Origin: Micromonospora sp. MA102
GTDB lineage: Bacteria > Actinomycetota > Actinomycetes > Mycobacteriales > Micromonosporaceae
Assembly: GCF_025460765.1 (NCBI RefSeq)
Contig: NZ_JAMWEG010000002.1
Location: 607,508-671,507 of the forward strand
Direction: 5' to 3'
DNA length: 64,000 bases
Within the stretch, counting starts at the first letter, position 1, and every line of letters begins with the position of its first letter. The notes under the pieces are model-generated. The model saw nothing but the letters and a program-made list of their open reading frames with translations. It was not told where the DNA came from and did not search any database. Of the stretch, positions 1 through 7,355 are shown piece by piece. A program made the position numbers and the translations under genes.

Positions 1-1
1 G

Positions 2-193
2 GTCGCCCTGGTGCTGGCCACGCGGGCGCTGCGCCGCACCCGCCGGGCCCGGGCCACCGCCGAGGCGGCCCTCGCCGCGCAGACCGCCGACCCGGTCACC
101 GACCGTCCCGCCCCGGCCGTCACCCCGGTGGCCGAGGCCGCCGCCGGCGCGCCGGAGGAGCCCCGCCGGTTCGCCGCCGCCGTCGAGGGCTGA
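2..193 (+). CDS. C-terminal end of a membrane protein (truncated by the window edge)
   Basis: This is an open reading frame that enters from the left edge and stops at 193. The first visible residues (VALVLATRAL) look like the end of a hydrophobic membrane segment. They are followed by an Arg-rich stretch (RRTRRAR), as at a cytoplasmic boundary, and then a tail of about 50 residues rich in Ala, Pro and Glu that is probably disordered. Nothing in the tail identifies a family. The GTG at 11 is probably internal rather than the true start. Most likely this is the cytoplasmic tail of a transport or membrane protein whose body lies upstream. Confidence 0.5.
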   Translation, partial: VALVLATRALRRTRRARATAEAALAAQTADPVTDRPAPAVTPVAEAAAGAPEEPRRFAAAVEG

Positions 194-339
194 CCCACCT
201 GCGGGTACGCACCCGCCGCCGCCTGCCCGCCCGGCGCCCGTCCGTCCGCACGGCGCCTGGCCGCCCGACGCCGTCCATTCGCTCGCCGGCCGCCGCCACA
301 TGCCGGTGCGCCGCCCGGTACCCGTACCCGAGCGCGCGG

Positions 340-369
340 TTGTGTCGCGGGAAAGCGTTGTCCTACCCT
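340..369 (+). promoter_or_regulatory. Promoter of the PL11 lyase gene with an embedded LacI-type operator
   Basis: A -35 element TTGTGT (340-345) and a -10 element TACCCT (364-369) are separated by exactly 18 nt. The spacer contains GGGAAAGCGTTGTCC (349-363), an imperfect palindrome of the GAAAGCGCTTTC kind often bound by LacI-family sugar repressors. A repressor here would block RNA polymerase directly. The rest of 194-506 shows no gene. The transcript would start near 376, giving a leader of about 130 nt. Confidence 0.5.
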
Positions 370-506
370 GACGGGGCGCGGAGCCTCAGCACCGGCGTCG
401 ATCGATGACGCCCCCCGTCACGTCAAGCGCGGGCGTACGCACTCCGCCGGTCCGGGCAGGCCGGCGCGTCCGTCGCGTGCCTGACCTCCGCGAAAGGCAT
501 CCCCAC

Positions 507-2756
507 GTGCACCCCTTCATCCCGCGCCGCCGGACCGCGCTGCTCGCCGCGGCCTCGGCCGCCATCCTCGTGGCCGGCGCCCTCGGCACGGTGAGCGCCG
601 CCGCGGCGGCCACCGGCTGCCGCGTCGACTACCGGATCACCAACCAGTGGGGCGGCGGCTTCGGCGCCGACGTCACCGTCACCAACCTCGGCGACCCGGT
701 GACCGGCTGGGCCCTCACCTGGAGCTTCGCCGCCGGCCAGCAGGTCGGCCAGGCCTGGAACGCCACGGTCAGCCAGTCCGGCGCCCAGATCACCGCCCGC
801 GACGCCGGTTACAACGCCGCCCTCGGCACCGGCGGCACCGCGAACTTCGGCTTCAACGGCACCTGGAACGACGCCAGCAACCCCGCACCGGCCACCTTCG
901 CGCTCAACGGCGTCACGTGCACCGGCGGGACCACGCCCACCAGCGCGCCGCCCACCTCGGCGAGCCCGACCTCGACCCCGACCCCGACGCCCACCACCCC
1001 GCCGGCCGGCGCGAAGCAGCTGGAGAAGCTCGACCGGGGGCTGGTCAGCGTCCGCTCGGGCAGCGGAAACCTGGTCTCCTGGCGGCTGCTCGGCACCGAG
1101 ACCGCCGGGGTGTCGTTCAACCTCTACCGTGGCGCCACCCGGGTCAACGGCACCCCGATCACCGGCGCCACCAGTTGGCTCGACAGCGGCGCGGCCGCCG
1201 GGTCGGCGTACACCGTGCGGGCCGTGGTGAACGGCGCCGAGCAGGCGGCCTCGGCGCCGGCGCTGCAGTTCCCGAACGGCTACCTGGACGTGCCGATCCA
1301 GGCCCCGCCCGGCGGCACCACACCGAGCGGGGAGGCCAACACCTACTCGGCGAACGACGCCAGCGTCGGCGACCTCGACGGCGACGGCCGCTACGAGTTC
1401 GTCCTCAAGTGGGACCCGTCCAACAGCAAGGACAACTCCCAGTCCGGCTACACCGGCAACGTCTACCTCGACGCGTACACCCTCGCCGGCGCCCGGCTGT
1501 GGCGCGTCGACCTGGGCCGCAACATCCGCGCCGGAGCCCACTACACCCAGTTCCAGGTGTACGACTACGACGGCGACGGGGACGCCGAGGTGGCCGCGAA
1601 GACCGCCGACGGCACCCGCTCCGGCACCGGCCAGGTGATCGGCTCGTCGTCGGCCGACCACCGCAACTCCAGCGGCTACGTGCTCGCCGGGCCCGAGTAC
1701 CTGACCATGTTCGACGGTCGCACCGGCGCGGCCCTGTCCACCGTCGACTACGACCCGCCGCGCGGCACCGTCTCCTCCTGGGGCGACTCCTACGGCAACC
1801 GGGTGGACCGGTTCCTCGCCGCCACGGCCTACCTCGACGGGCAGCGCCCCTCGCTGATCATGGCCCGCGGCTACTACACCCGCGCGGTCATCGCCGCCTG
1901 GGACTTCCGCGACGGCACCCTCCGCAAGCGGTGGACCTTCGACTCCAACGGCAGCGGCAACGGCGCCGCCGCGGGCCAGGGCAACCACAACCTGTCGGTG
2001 GCCGACGTGGACGGCGACGGCCGCCAGGAGATCGTGTACGGCGCCGCCGCCATCGACGACACCGGCCGGCTGCTGTGGTCCACCGGCAACGGCCACGGGG
2101 ACGCGATGCACGTCGGTGACCTCGACCCGGGCCGCGCCGGGCTGGAGGTCTTCAAGGTCGACGAGGACGGCAGCAAGCCCAGCTCCTGGATGGCCGACGC
2201 GCGCACCGGCCAGGTGCTCTGGCAGACCGCACCGAACGGCGACAACGGCCGCGGCGTCTCCGACGACGTCTGGGCTGGCAGCCCCGGCGCCGAGTCCTGG
2301 TCCTCCGCCGTGGACGGCCTGCTCAACACCCGGGGCCAGAACGTCGGCCGCAAGCCGTCCTCGGCGAACTTCCTCGCCTGGTGGGACGGCGACCCGGTGC
2401 GCGAACTGCTCGACGGCACCCGGATCGACAAGTACGGCACCGGCGGCGACACCCGCCTGCTCACCGGCAGCGGCGTCGCGGCGAACAACGGCACCAAGGC
2501 CACCCCGGCGCTGTCCGGGGACATCCTCGGCGACTGGCGGGAGGAGGTGGTCTGGCGGACCGCCGACAGCGCGGCGCTGCGCATCTACAGCACGCCCACG
2601 ACGACCGGCCTGCGCCTGCCGACGCTCATGCACGACCCGCAGTACCGGGTCGCCGTCGCCTGGCAGAACACCGCCTACAACCAGCCGCCGCACCCCGGCT
2701 TCCACCTCGGCGACGGCATGGCCACCCCGCCCGCGCCGAACATCTATCTGCGCTGA
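507..2756 (+). CDS. Secreted rhamnogalacturonan lyase, PL11 family, with CBM2
   Basis: A secreted polysaccharide lyase predicted to cleave the rhamnogalacturonan I backbone of pectin by beta-elimination outside the cell. The start is GTG 507, after GAAAGG (492-497); the in-frame ATG at 405 has no ribosome site and would put an odd Arg-rich stretch before the signal peptide. Residues 1-35 form a signal peptide (RRR, hydrophobic core, AAAAA cleavage site). Residues 36 to about 137 form a CBM2 cellulose-binding module with its terminal cysteines (TGCRV, NGVTC) and exposed Trp residues. A Pro/Thr/Ser linker follows. From about residue 165 to the end (749 aa) is the PL11 eight-bladed propeller, with calcium-binding loops such as DLDGDGRYEF, DYDGDGDAEV and DVDGDGRQEI. 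The CBM2 suggests anchoring to plant cell walls. The PL11 assignment is from motif recognition and is strong; endo versus exo action cannot be told. Confidence 0.9.
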   Translation: MHPFIPRRRTALLAAASAAILVAGALGTVSAAAAATGCRVDYRITNQWGGGFGADVTVTNLGDPVTGWALTWSFAAGQQVGQAWNATVSQSGAQITARDAGYNAALGTGGTANFGFNGTWNDASNPAPATFALNGVTCTGGTTPTSAPPTSASPTSTPTPTPTTPPAGAKQLEKLDRGLVSVRSGSGNLVSWRLLGTETAGVSFNLYRGATRVNGTPITGATSWLDSGAAAGSAYTVRAVVNGAEQAASAPALQFPNGYLDVPIQAPPGGTTPSGEANTYSANDASVGDLDGDGRYEFVLKWDPSNSKDNSQSGYTGNVYLDAYTLAGARLWRVDLGRNIRAGAHYTQFQVYDYDGDGDAEVAAKTADGTRSGTGQVIGSSSADHRNSSGYVLAGPEYLTMFDGRTGAALSTVDYDPPRGTVSSWGDSYGNRVDRFLAATAYLDGQRPSLIMARGYYTRAVIAAWDFRDGTLRKRWTFDSNGSGNGAAAGQGNHNLSVADVDGDGRQEIVYGAAAIDDTGRLLWSTGNGHGDAMHVGDLDPGRAGLEVFKVDEDGSKPSSWMADARTGQVLWQTAPNGDNGRGVSDDVWAGSPGAESWSSAVDGLLNTRGQNVGRKPSSANFLAWWDGDPVRELLDGTRIDKYGTGGDTRLLTGSGVAANNGTKATPALSGDILGDWREEVVWRTADSAALRIYSTPTTTGLRLPTLMHDPQYRVAVAWQNTAYNQPPHPGFHLGDGMATPPAPNIYLR

Positions 2757-2764
2757 ACGCGCAG

Positions 2765-2811
2765 GCACCGGGCCGCCGGCCGCGGAATCCGCTGAGCCGG
2801 CGACCCGGTGC
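2765..2811. terminator. Stem-loop between convergent genes
   Basis: The arms GCACCGGGCCGCCGG (2765-2779) and CCGGCGACCCGGTGC (2797-2811) pair over 15 bp with one mismatch, closing a 17-nt loop. It lies just after the lyase stop codon. There is no T-tract, as is usual for actinomycete terminators. It may also serve the convergent oxidoreductase gene. Confidence 0.6.
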
Positions 2812-2923
2812 ACCACACCGCAGCACCCCCGACCCGTCCCGACCGGGAATGCCGTACCACCACCGGCACCAAAGTTATGCGGTCCGCGCGACGGTGGGGT
2901 GACGTGGCTATGAAGAGCGTGTT

Positions 2924-3934
2924 TCAGCCCTTCCGGCGCAGGCCACCGGCCACCTTCTCGGCGATCAGCTCGAACGAGCGCACCCGGTCGGCCACGTCGT
3001 AGACCATCGTGGTCAGCATCAGCTCGTCGGCGCCGGTGCGCTCCAGCAGCGCGCCGAGCTGCCCGGCCACCGTCTCCGGCGAACCGGTCGCCTGGCCCTC
3101 GCGGCGCTGCACCACGAACTCCCGCTCGAACTCCGAGTACGGGTAGGCCGCCGCCTCCTCCGGGCTGACCAGGGGCTCCGGCCGCCCCGACCGCAGCTTC
3201 AGGAAGGACAACCCGGCCGGACCGGCCAGCCACTCGGCCCGCTCGTCGGTCTCGGCGCAGACCGCGTTGACGGCCACCATCGCGTACGGCCGCTCCAGCC
3301 ACTGCGACGGTCGGAAACTCTGCCGGTAGAGCTGGAGCGCGGGGATGGTGTTCTGCGCGCTGAAGTGGTGCGCGAAGGAGAACGGCAGCCCGAGCAGCCC
3401 GGCCAGCTGGGCGCTGAAGCCGCTCGACCCGAGCAGCCACACCTCCGGCGACTGCCCCTTGCCCGGGGTCGCGGTGATCGGGCCCGGCTCCGCCCCGCTG
3501 AAGTAGTTCATGAGGTCGGCCAGCTCGCGGGGGAATTGCTCCGCCGACAGCCCCTCCATGCTCCGGCGCAGCGCCAGCGCGGTCACCTGGTCGGTGCCCG
3601 GCGCGCGGCCGATGCCCAGGTCGATCCGGCCCGGGTGCAACGCCTCCAGGGTGCCGAACTGCTCCGCCACCACCAGCGGCGCGTGGTTGGGCAGCATCAC
3701 CCCGCCGGAGCCCAGCCGGATCGTCGAGGTGTGCGCCGCCAGGTGCGCCAGCAGCACCGCCGGCGCCGAGCTGGCGATGGCCGGCATGTTGTGGTGCTCG
3801 GCCACCCAGAACCGGCGGTAGCCCAGCTCCTCGGTGCGGCGGGCCAGCTCGGTGGTGTGCCGCAGGGCCTCACCGGCGCTGCCGCTGGCGGCGACCGGAG
3901 CAAGATCAAGAACAGACAGGGGTACGTCGATCAC
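2924..3934 (-). CDS. LLM-class flavin-dependent oxidoreductase (luciferase-like monooxygenase)
   Basis: A flavin-dependent oxidoreductase with the bacterial-luciferase TIM-barrel fold, 336 aa. Family marks are the N-terminal [10 protein letters not shown], the segment [15 protein letters not shown] (the EHH motif near the flavin site), [13 protein letters not shown], and [13 protein letters not shown]. It matches the short single-component LLM subgroup with reduced FMN or F420 as likely cofactor; the substrate cannot be read from sequence. I chose GTG 3934; a TTG at 3946 is also in frame. The palindrome GATCAC-GACT-GTGATC (3929-3944) overlaps the start and could be an operator. The gene lies 45 nt downstream of the Lrp/AsnC gene on the same strand, so the two may be co-transcribed. 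Confidence 0.85.
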   Translation of the reverse strand: MIDVPLSVLDLAPVAASGSAGEALRHTTELARRTEELGYRRFWVAEHHNMPAIASSAPAVLLAHLAAHTSTIRLGSGGVMLPNHAPLVVAEQFGTLEALHPGRIDLGIGRAPGTDQVTALALRRSMEGLSAEQFPRELADLMNYFSGAEPGPITATPGKGQSPEVWLLGSSGFSAQLAGLLGLPFSFAHHFSAQNTIPALQLYRQSFRPSQWLERPYAMVAVNAVCAETDERAEWLAGPAGLSFLKLRSGRPEPLVSPEEAAAYPYSEFEREFVVQRREGQATGSPETVAGQLGALLERTGADELMLTTMVYDVADRVRSFELIAEKVAGGLRRKG

Positions 3935-3979
3935 GACTGTGATCAACCCGCCGGACGCCGGATTTGTTCCCCGGGTGCG

Positions 3980-4459
3980 TCAGCCCATGCCGCGCGCCCG
4001 CTCGAAGATCAGACTCGTCTGGGTGTGCTGCACCGCCGGATCCACCGCCAGGTGGTCCAGCACGAAGTCCCGCAGCGCGTCACCGGACGCCGCCCGCACG
4101 TGCAGCACGTAGTCCTCCGCGCCCGCCACGTGGAACACCGACACCACCCCCGGCAGCCGCACCGACCGGGCCCGGAACGCGTCCACCGCCGCCCGCTCGT
4201 GCGCCGCCAGGCGCACCGACACCAGCGCCTGCAACGGCAGCCCCACCGCCGCCGGATCCACCTCGGCGTGGAACCCCCGGATCGCCCCGCACTCGCGCAA
4301 CGCCCGCGTCCGCGTCAGGCAGGTCGACGGGGCCACCCCCACCCGCTCGGCGAGGGCGTTGTTGGGCAACCGGCCGTCCGCCGCCAGCTCGGCCAGGATG
4401 GCGCGGTCGGTGTCGTCCAGCGCCGCGAACGGCCGTACATCATTCGGTGCGACAGGCAT
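3980..4459 (-). CDS. Lrp/AsnC family transcriptional regulator
   Basis: A 159-aa feast/famine regulator. The N-terminal winged helix covers residues 13-70 (LDDTDRAILAELAADGRLPN, then GVAPSTCLTRTRAL as recognition helix). The C-terminal RAM domain, which binds an amino acid effector and drives oligomerisation, covers about 75-150 (GVVSVFHVAGAEDYVLHV). The start ATG at 4459 has a clear ribosome site, GGAAGG, 8 nt upstream (plus-strand 4468-4473). It is transcribed away from the trans-sulfuration enzyme gene at 4543, the usual arrangement when an Lrp protein controls a neighbouring amino acid catabolic gene. Control of that enzyme is inference. Confidence 0.93.
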   Translation of the reverse strand: MPVAPNDVRPFAALDDTDRAILAELAADGRLPNNALAERVGVAPSTCLTRTRALRECGAIRGFHAEVDPAAVGLPLQALVSVRLAAHERAAVDAFRARSVRLPGVVSVFHVAGAEDYVLHVRAASGDALRDFVLDHLAVDPAVQHTQTSLIFERARGMG

Positions 4460-4542
4460 GTGAACATCCTTCCCCGAACTTCCCTCCCGAGGAAGGGCCC
4501 TGGGCAGAATCTTCTTCGCTGCTCTTGCCTGACGGCGGCCTC

Positions 4543-5718
4543 ATGTTCGACGCTTCCGCCATGACGACCGTGGACACCGCAGCCGTGCACGCCGGGCGCG
4601 AGGACCTCGCCGGCCTCGGCGTCCACGTGCCGCCCATCGACTTCTCCACCACCAACCCGCTGCCCTCCGTGGCCGGCGGCGGCGACGCCTACGAGACCCT
4701 CGCCACGGGCGGCACCCTCCCCGCCGGCGGCAGCGCCGTCTACCAGCGCCTCTGGAACCCCACCGTGGCCCGCTTCGAGACCGCCCTCGCCCAGCTCGAG
4801 GGCACCGCCGAAGCCGTCGCCTTCGCCAGCGGCATGGCCGCCCTCACCGCCACCCTGCTCGCGGCCACCCGCGACGGGAAGCGGCACGTCGTCGCCGTCC
4901 GCCCCCTCTACGGCGGCACCGACCACGTGCTCGCCACCGGCCTGCTCGGCACCGAGGTCACCTGGGCCCGGCCCCACGAGGTCGCCGCGGCGATCCGCCC
5001 CGACACCGCCCTGGTCGTCGTCGAGACCCCGGCCAACCCCACCCTCGACCTGGTCGACATCGCCGCCCTCGCCACCGCCGCCGGGGACGTCCCCCTGCTC
5101 GTCGACAACACCGTCGCCACCCCGGTGCTCCAGCAGCCCGCCCGGCACGGCGCCGCCCTCGTGCTGCACAGCGCCACCAAGAGCATCGGCGGCCACGGCG
5201 ACGTCCTCGCCGGCGTCGTCGCCTGCGCCCCCGACTGGGCCGCCCGGCTGCGCCAGGTCCGCGCCGTCACCGGCGCCGTCCTGCACCCGCTCGGCGCCTA
5301 CCTCCTGCACCGCGGCCTGCAGACCCTGCCGCTGCGGGTCCGCGCCCAGCAGGCCGGCGCCGAGAAGCTCGCCGCCTGGCTCTCCGACCACCCCGCCGTC
5401 GCCCGGGTGCACCACCCCAGCGTCGCGGACCCGGCTGGGCTCGTCGGCCGGCAGATGGCCGGCCCCGGCAGCCTGCTCGCCTTCGAGGTACGCGGCGGCG
5501 CCCCCGCCGCGGCCGCCGTCGCCGGGGCCTGCCGGCTCATCACCCACGCCGTGTCGCTCGGTGGCGTGGACACCCTCATCCAGCACCCGGCCTCGCTCAC
5601 CCACCGGCCGGTCGAGGGCGACGCCAAGCCGTGCGGCGGGCTGCTGCGCCTCTCCGTCGGGCTCGAGGACCCGGAGGACCTGCGCGCCGACCTGGCGCAG
5701 GCGCTGTCCGTCATCTGA
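4543..5718 (+). CDS. Trans-sulfuration family PLP enzyme (methionine or cystathionine gamma-lyase type)
   Basis: A PLP-dependent enzyme of the Cys/Met metabolism family, 391 aa. The PLP-lysine motif is LHSATKSIGGHGDVLAG, where the K of SATKS forms the Schiff base. Other family marks are YQRLWNPTVARFETALAQLE, AVAFASGMAALTA, VVVETPANPTLDLVDI, LVDNTVATPVLQQP and HAVSLGGVDTLIQHPASLTH. The sequence cannot firmly separate methionine gamma-lyase, cystathionine gamma-lyase and cystathionine gamma-synthase. The divergent Lrp regulator favours a catabolic role, such as breaking methionine to methanethiol, 2-oxobutyrate and ammonia. The start is ATG 4543 or ATG 4561; neither has a strong ribosome site. 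Confidence 0.88.
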   Translation: MFDASAMTTVDTAAVHAGREDLAGLGVHVPPIDFSTTNPLPSVAGGGDAYETLATGGTLPAGGSAVYQRLWNPTVARFETALAQLEGTAEAVAFASGMAALTATLLAATRDGKRHVVAVRPLYGGTDHVLATGLLGTEVTWARPHEVAAAIRPDTALVVVETPANPTLDLVDIAALATAAGDVPLLVDNTVATPVLQQPARHGAALVLHSATKSIGGHGDVLAGVVACAPDWAARLRQVRAVTGAVLHPLGAYLLHRGLQTLPLRVRAQQAGAEKLAAWLSDHPAVARVHHPSVADPAGLVGRQMAGPGSLLAFEVRGGAPAAAAVAGACRLITHAVSLGGVDTLIQHPASLTHRPVEGDAKPCGGLLRLSVGLEDPEDLRADLAQALSVI

Positions 5719-5723
5719 CGAGG

Positions 5724-6473
5724 TCAGGACCTCGGGCCGACGTGGCGGTCCAGCGCCGCCACCGCGTCCCGCCGCGCCACCGACAGCGACCACGGTGAAT
5801 TCAACCGCCAGGCGATGCCCAGCAGGTCGAGGGCCCACTGGCAGAGCCCCATGATGTCGGCGGACCGGTTGGAGAACAGGTAGCGGGGATAGACGTACTG
5901 CTTGCCGCGGACGGTGACCCGGTTGGCGAACCGGCAGCCGTCGGAGTGGAAGAGGCCGCGCAGGAAGTCGCCCGGGTGCCGTTCGACGATGGTCCGCTGC
6001 CAGTCGGCCAGGACGATGGGGCGCTCGTGCTTCTTGCCGGGCCCGCGCTGGGGAAGCAGGCAGGGCCAGTGCTTGCCGTAGCTCTGCACACCGACGCAGC
6101 CCTGCTTGCGGGTCCGCTGTACCGAGCCCGCGAGGACCCGCTTCATCGCCTCCTCGCAGGCGACGATCAGGTCGGGCCAGGCGTTCGAGCAGTTGATGCG
6201 AAGCACGGGAACCCGCGCAGTGGTCACGAGGTGTCCGTCACCGAGATAGAGGCCCAGCAGGTAGGCATACTGCGCCGGATCTGTCGGATTCTCGACGCCC
6301 GGACGGCACCGGAAACAGCGCAGTTCGGTGCCCTGCCGCTTCGGCTCCGGTCGATCCTTGCACCAGTGGCGAACCGTCGGGTAGGAGAGACCGACAGCCC
6401 GGGCGACATCGGCGACGCTCGCTCCGGCCAGGTACAGACGTCGCGCCCGCGCGCGCACTTCGGGTGGATGCAC
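5724..6473 (-). CDS. Stand-alone LAGLIDADG endonuclease-like protein with N-terminal helix-turn-helix
   Basis: A 249-aa protein with an N-terminal helix-turn-helix (ARRLYLAGASVADVARAVGL, then SYPTVRHWC) followed by a two-motif homing endonuclease region. The motifs are YLLGLYLGDGHL and FLRGLFHSDGCR, each ending in the acidic residue expected of the LAGLIDADG catalytic helices. CFRC between the two parts may bind metal. It is not inside an intron or intein: no flanking host protein is split. The start GTG 6473 has GAAG 7-10 nt upstream. A longer reading would run through the tRNA gene at 6509-6582 and is unlikely. The tRNA is 35 nt upstream on the same strand, so both may be on one transcript. 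Function could be DNA cleavage, or a domesticated DNA-binding regulator. Confidence 0.75.
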   Translation of the reverse strand: MHPPEVRARARRLYLAGASVADVARAVGLSYPTVRHWCKDRPEPKRQGTELRCFRCRPGVENPTDPAQYAYLLGLYLGDGHLVTTARVPVLRINCSNAWPDLIVACEEAMKRVLAGSVQRTRKQGCVGVQSYGKHWPCLLPQRGPGKKHERPIVLADWQRTIVERHPGDFLRGLFHSDGCRFANRVTVRGKQYVYPRYLFSNRSADIMGLCQWALDLLGIAWRLNSPWSLSVARRDAVAALDRHVGPRS

Positions 6474-6508
6474 GGCAACATCTTCGAACGCCCGTACGAC
6501 ACTTTCGG

Positions 6509-6582
6509 TGCCCCCGGTGGGACTCGAACCCACACTGTCGGAGGTTTGAGCTCCGTCTCTCTTCCGGTTGGAGTACAGGGGC
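6509..6582 (-). tRNA. Unusual tRNA, anticodon CAA (Leu), with short variable arm
   Basis: The cloverleaf folds by eye: acceptor GCCCCTG with CGGGGGC (7 bp, one G-U), D-stem CTC/GAG around the loop CAACCGGAAGA, anticodon stem CGGAG/CTCCG around the loop CTCAAAC, variable region ACAGT, T-arm GTGGG-TTCGAGT-CCCAC, discriminator A; total 74 nt. The anticodon is CAA, reading the leucine codon UUG. The D-loop resembles that of class II leucine tRNAs and A73 fits leucine, but the variable region is only 5 nt, where leucine tRNAs have a long arm. No CCA is encoded (ACCG follows). That it is a tRNA gene is secure; charging with leucine is inference. Confidence 0.88.
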
Positions 6583-6675
6583 GTTCCGTGATCCGGCTTC
6601 GACAGACTACCCATTAGGCTATGGGCGACGACACCCGGCACGGCGGTGTCGGGCTTGAACTGGTGGGAGTGGCTC

Positions 6676-7296
6676 GTGGCCGAGATGCAGGCGGATGCCG
6701 AGCGCAAGCGCGTTCTGATCGCCGAGGACGAGGCGCTCATCCGGCTGGACCTGGCCGAGATGCTTGTGGAAGAGGGCTACGAGGTGGTCGGCGAGGCCGG
6801 CGACGGCGAGACCGCCGTCAAGCTGGCCGAGGAGTTGAAGCCGGACCTCGTCATCCTCGACATCAAGATGCCGATCATGGATGGGCTGGCCGCCGCCGAG
6901 CGGATCGCCGGCGCCCGGATCGCCCCGGTGATCATCCTGACCGCGTTCAGCCAGCGCGACCTGGTCGAGCGGGCGCGCGCCGCGGGCGCGATGGCCTACC
7001 TGGTGAAACCGTTCCAGAAGAGCGACCTGGTGCCGGCCGTGGAGATCGCGCTGTCGCGGTACTCGGAGATCGCGGCGCTGGAGGCGGAGGTCGCCGGCCT
7101 CACCGACCGGCTGGAGATCCGCAAGACCGTCGAGCGGGCCAAGGGCGCGCTCATGACGACGTACGGGATGACCGAGCCGCAGGCGTTCAAGTGGATCCAG
7201 CGCACCGCGATGGACCACCGGATGACCATGAAGGAGGTCGCCGAGCGGATCCTCGCGGAGACCGCCGGCGGCGAGGTGGCGCAGCCCGCCTCCTGA
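6676..7296 (+). CDS. pdtaR: ANTAR-domain response regulator (PdtaR type)
   Basis: A two-domain response regulator of 206 aa that acts on RNA rather than DNA. The N-terminal receiver domain contains LIAEDEALIRLDLAEML, the phospho-acceptor Asp in LVILDIKMPIMDG, the conserved Thr in IILTAFSQ, and Lys in AYLVKPFQK. A coiled linker (AALEAEVAGLTDRLEIRK) leads to an ANTAR RNA-binding domain (TVERAKGALM, EPQAFKWIQRTAMDHRMTM). Mycobacterial PdtaR pairs with histidine kinase PdtaS and binds paired hexanucleotide hairpins in mRNA leaders to prevent termination; no kinase gene is adjacent here. I chose GTG 6676 because GTGGGAG lies 6 nt upstream; GTG 6646 and ATG 6685 are alternatives. The start is divergent from the tRNA. 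Confidence 0.92.
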   Translation: MAEMQADAERKRVLIAEDEALIRLDLAEMLVEEGYEVVGEAGDGETAVKLAEELKPDLVILDIKMPIMDGLAAAERIAGARIAPVIILTAFSQRDLVERARAAGAMAYLVKPFQKSDLVPAVEIALSRYSEIAALEAEVAGLTDRLEIRKTVERAKGALMTTYGMTEPQAFKWIQRTAMDHRMTMKEVAERILAETAGGEVAQPAS

Positions 7297-7355
7297 GCGG
7301 CCGGCCCGCGCCGCGCCGGGCCTGCGGCGTCGGTGCCGGTCGATACGATCGGCGC

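Noticed and set aside
423..3440. 1005-codon open frame on the minus strand across the PL11 gene
   Set aside because: It is the antisense shadow of a GC-rich gene. Its product is a Gly/Ala/Val/Arg string without motifs, and it also runs into the real oxidoreductase gene in another frame.
6473..6740. N-terminal extension of the LAGLIDADG gene through the tRNA
   Set aside because: Those residues are the translated tRNA gene (CTCAAACC and TTCGAGTCC region). GTG 6473 has its own ribosome-site-like GAAG.
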